64,000 bases of DNA from Solitalea longa (GTDB lineage: Bacteria > Bacteroidota > Bacteroidia > Sphingobacteriales > Sphingobacteriaceae): contig NZ_PQVF01000002.1 of NCBI RefSeq assembly GCF_002920915.1, positions 375-64,374 of the forward strand, read 5' to 3'. Below, piece after piece: positions 62,299-64,000 of this stretch (positions within the stretch are counted from its first letter, which is position 1; each line of letters starts with the position of its first letter). The position numbers were made by a program, and so were the translations under genes. The notes beneath the pieces were generated by a model. The model had not been told where the DNA came from and made no database searches. It saw only the letters and a program-made list of their open reading frames with translations.

Positions 62299-62619
62299 TT
62301 ATCCTAATTGAGCTTCCAATTTACCGGCTAAAACCGATTTTGGAACTGCGCCAATTTGTTTATCTACAATTTCACCGTTTTTGAAGAATAATAAAGCAGG
62401 AATGTTACGGATACCAAATTTCATTGATACTTCAGGATTGTTATCTACATCTACTTTTCCGATAACAGCTTTACCTTCGTATTCGCTTGCTAATTCTTCT
62501 ACAACTGGACCAACCATGCGGCAAGGACCGCACCACTCTGCCCAGAAATCAACTAATACAGGTTTATCTGATTTCAATACAACTTCTTCGAAGTTTGCGT
62601 CGGTAATTACTAAAGCCAT
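62299..62619 (-). CDS. trxA: Thioredoxin
   Basis: A 106-residue thioredoxin with active site WCGPC (Cys30, Cys33) in FWAEWCGPCRMVGP and cis-Pro in IRNIPALLFF. Start at MALVITD, supported by a TATATTTG box upstream at 62640-62647; a longer frame crosses that promoter. It could supply electrons to Bcp at 46911 among others. Confidence 0.95.
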   Translation of the reverse strand: MALVITDANFEEVVLKSDKPVLVDFWAEWCGPCRMVGPVVEELASEYEGKAVIGKVDVDNNPEVSMKFGIRNIPALLFFKNGEIVDKQIGAVPKSVLAGKLEAQLG

Positions 62620-62639
62620 ATTTTTAAAATTTACGTTTG

Positions 62640-62647
62640 CAAATATA
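62640..62647 (-). promoter_or_regulatory. TAnnTTTG promoter box for trxA
   Basis: On the minus strand TATATTTG, with a TTG about 23 bases further upstream as a possible -33 element, leading to a short leader before the ATG at 62619. Confidence 0.6.
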
Positions 62648-62773
62648 ACAGATTGACTGAATAATTGTTGCAACGAATACATCAAGAAATTAGACTTACC
62701 GAATTACTTTTTAAAGCCATGATGGCAGCGTTCAAATCCCATTTATTCTACCTTTATCCTGTTTATTTTAATT

Positions 62774-64000
62774 TCAACGTAACACTTCTTTTGAAACATT
62801 AAACATTCCCTGCACTCTAATATCATCCGAAGAAGCCCCAACCATTAATGTAAATTGGCCAGGTTCAACAACTTTTCGCAGCTGATTATCAAAAATAGCA
62901 AGGTCATCGGCGGTTAGTGAAAACTTAACTATTTTCGCCTCACCTACTTTTAAGTTAACTCTCTTAAAGCGTTTCAGCTGTTTAACTGCGGTAACCACCG
63001 AACTTACATTATCCTTAATGTATATCTGTATCACTTCATCACCATCAAACTTGCCGGTATTTACAAGCTTAAATTCCACCGCAACTTTTAAATCACGTTC
63101 TTCCTCCGAAACTTTAATTTCTAAATCACGATAATCAAACGAGGTGTAACTCAATCCATATCCAAAAGAATATAAGGGTTTCTCATCCATTTCAACATAT
63201 CCGTGAGGAGAGGGTTGTTTATGGTTATAATAAACAGGAAGCTGTCCCACTGATTTAGGCACAGAAACGGTTAATCGCCCTGCAGGGTTAAAGTCTCCAA
63301 ACAGCACATCCGCAATTGCATTACCACCTTCCTGACCGGGATACCATGCGTTGATTATAGCAGGAACATTCGTAGCAGGCCAATTCAGATTAAGTGGTCG
63401 CCCCTCAATCAAGACAAGGATTACCGGAGTACCGGTTTTAACGACTTCCTGCAACAGTTTAAGTTGATATCCCATCAGATCAAGGGTAGCACGATCAAAG
63501 CCTTCACCGCTTTCCATGTCACTTATCTTATCTGACACTATCGCTGCTCCGGTATTTTGATACTCGGTTTTAAAATCCCTTGCACTGGATCCTCCAAGCA
63601 CAACTATAGCTACTTCCGATTTTTTCGCGAGTTCTACAGCTTCTGCAATCGACTGTTCCGTTGTATCCCGGATATTGCAGCCCTTAACGTAAGTGACTTC
63701 TGCATTTTTACCGACCTTATTCCTGATACCCTCCAAAACCGTAACTACCCTATCTTCTTGCTGTGGAGCGGTATAATCACCTAGTTGATTATAACTATTA
63801 TTTGCATTTGGACCAATTACTGCAATTCTCTTCAAGTTCTTTTGAAGAGGCAATAAATGGTTTTCGTTTTTGAGTAAAATGATTGATTCTTTAGCCACCT
63901 GATTTGCCAATTGGGTATTCTGTGCCGACCCAACCAGTTTTGCAGCCTTATTTGGGTCGACGTAGGGTTGCTCGAATAACCCCATTTCAAATTTCAACCA
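62774..64000 (-). CDS. GH3 beta-glucosidase, C-terminal part (cut by window end)
   Basis: The frame is open to the right edge, so the gene's start is outside. The visible 408 residues are the GH3 C-terminal (alpha/beta) domain (HLLPLQKNLKRIAVIGPNAN, VVLGGSSARDF, GRPLNLNWP, WYPGQEGGNAIADVLFGDFNP) and a fibronectin III-like domain (VEFKLVNTGKFDGDEVIQIY) to the end. The nucleophile Asp lies in the missing N-terminal domain. It would release glucose or xylose from beta-linked oligosaccharides. Confidence 0.93.
   Translation of the reverse strand, partial: WLKFEMGLFEQPYVDPNKAAKLVGSAQNTQLANQVAKESIILLKNENHLLPLQKNLKRIAVIGPNANNSYNQLGDYTAPQQEDRVVTVLEGIRNKVGKNAEVTYVKGCNIRDTTEQSIAEAVELAKKSEVAIVVLGGSSARDFKTEYQNTGAAIVSDKISDMESGEGFDRATLDLMGYQLKLLQEVVKTGTPVILVLIEGRPLNLNWPATNVPAIINAWYPGQEGGNAIADVLFGDFNPAGRLTVSVPKSVGQLPVYYNHKQPSPHGYVEMDEKPLYSFGYGLSYTSFDYRDLEIKVSEEERDLKVAVEFKLVNTGKFDGDEVIQIYIKDNVSSVVTAVKQLKRFKRVNLKVGEAKIVKFSLTADDLAIFDNQLRKVVEPGQFTLMVGASSDDIRVQGMFNVSKEVLR

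Overview
This window looks like chromosomal DNA of a Bacteroidota bacterium, probably of the order Sphingobacteriales (a Solitalea- or Pedobacter-like genus is a guess). The reasons are its low-GC composition, A-rich translation starts with few Shine-Dalgarno sites, promoter boxes of the TAnnTTTG type, type IX secretion parts (porT and a C-terminal sorting-domain protein), and the order CBS protein - nadK - DUF6089 barrel - uppS - bamA - two ompH/skp genes. Transketolase is split into two subunit genes. I saw no rRNA, tRNA, CRISPR array, insertion sequence or prophage, so this is mostly a housekeeping and accessory chromosome segment. | Layout: 85-6077 holds extracytoplasmic catabolism and redox genes: a GH88 hydrolase, a PaiB-like protein, a Tat-exported DsrE-like protein next to a TsdA-like diheme lipoprotein, and a GH18 chitinase divergent from a ChbG/YdjC-type deacetylase. 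6074-15779 is a run of small accessory genes (two GNATs, VOC, AraC regulator, DNA polymerase IV, DinB-fold, DUF1349, AHSA1, RibD-like, aminopeptidase P, DUF1569, DoxX). 15973-17895 is an ECF sigma factor with an overlapping four-helix membrane protein and, just upstream, an alpha/beta hydrolase broken by one frameshift. 18088-24110 carries a CDF transporter, a TPR protein, a dienelactone hydrolase, a YafK-type L,D-transpeptidase, an orphan four-helix-bundle membrane sensor and a cyclopropane fatty acid synthase. | 24175-31045 (minus strand) is the envelope-biogenesis operon. 31233-39293 has YqeY, an SDR, PorT, MenG/UbiE, EngB, an MqnP-like prenyltransferase, oligoendopeptidase F and PAP2. 39466-50373 has an APC permease, Kup, a miniature T9SS substrate, FAH-fold, M23 peptidase, Bcp, ALDH, HD and hemolysin-III genes. 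50621-54418 holds the split transketolase and a second ECF system of a different design: sigma, a one-helix protein whose cytoplasmic part contains three copies of an NPF..P..YF motif, and a secreted Spy/ZraP-like helical protein. 54415-62619 has CorA, a large SPFH protein with N-terminal tandem repeats, a class III aminotransferase, an OmpR-type two-component system, a non-coding or micropeptide locus, a DUF58 protein and thioredoxin. A partial GH3 glucosidase runs off the right end. | The strongest candidates for undescribed biology are (1) the locus at 60901-61126, right after the histidine kinase gene: an 11-bp-period direct repeat of the kind OmpR-family regulators bind, then a short transcript space with two tiny ORFs and a strong intrinsic terminator; (2) the ECF trio at 52618-54418; and (3) the four-unit repeat in the SPFH protein. 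Everything here is read from sequence alone; no database search was run.
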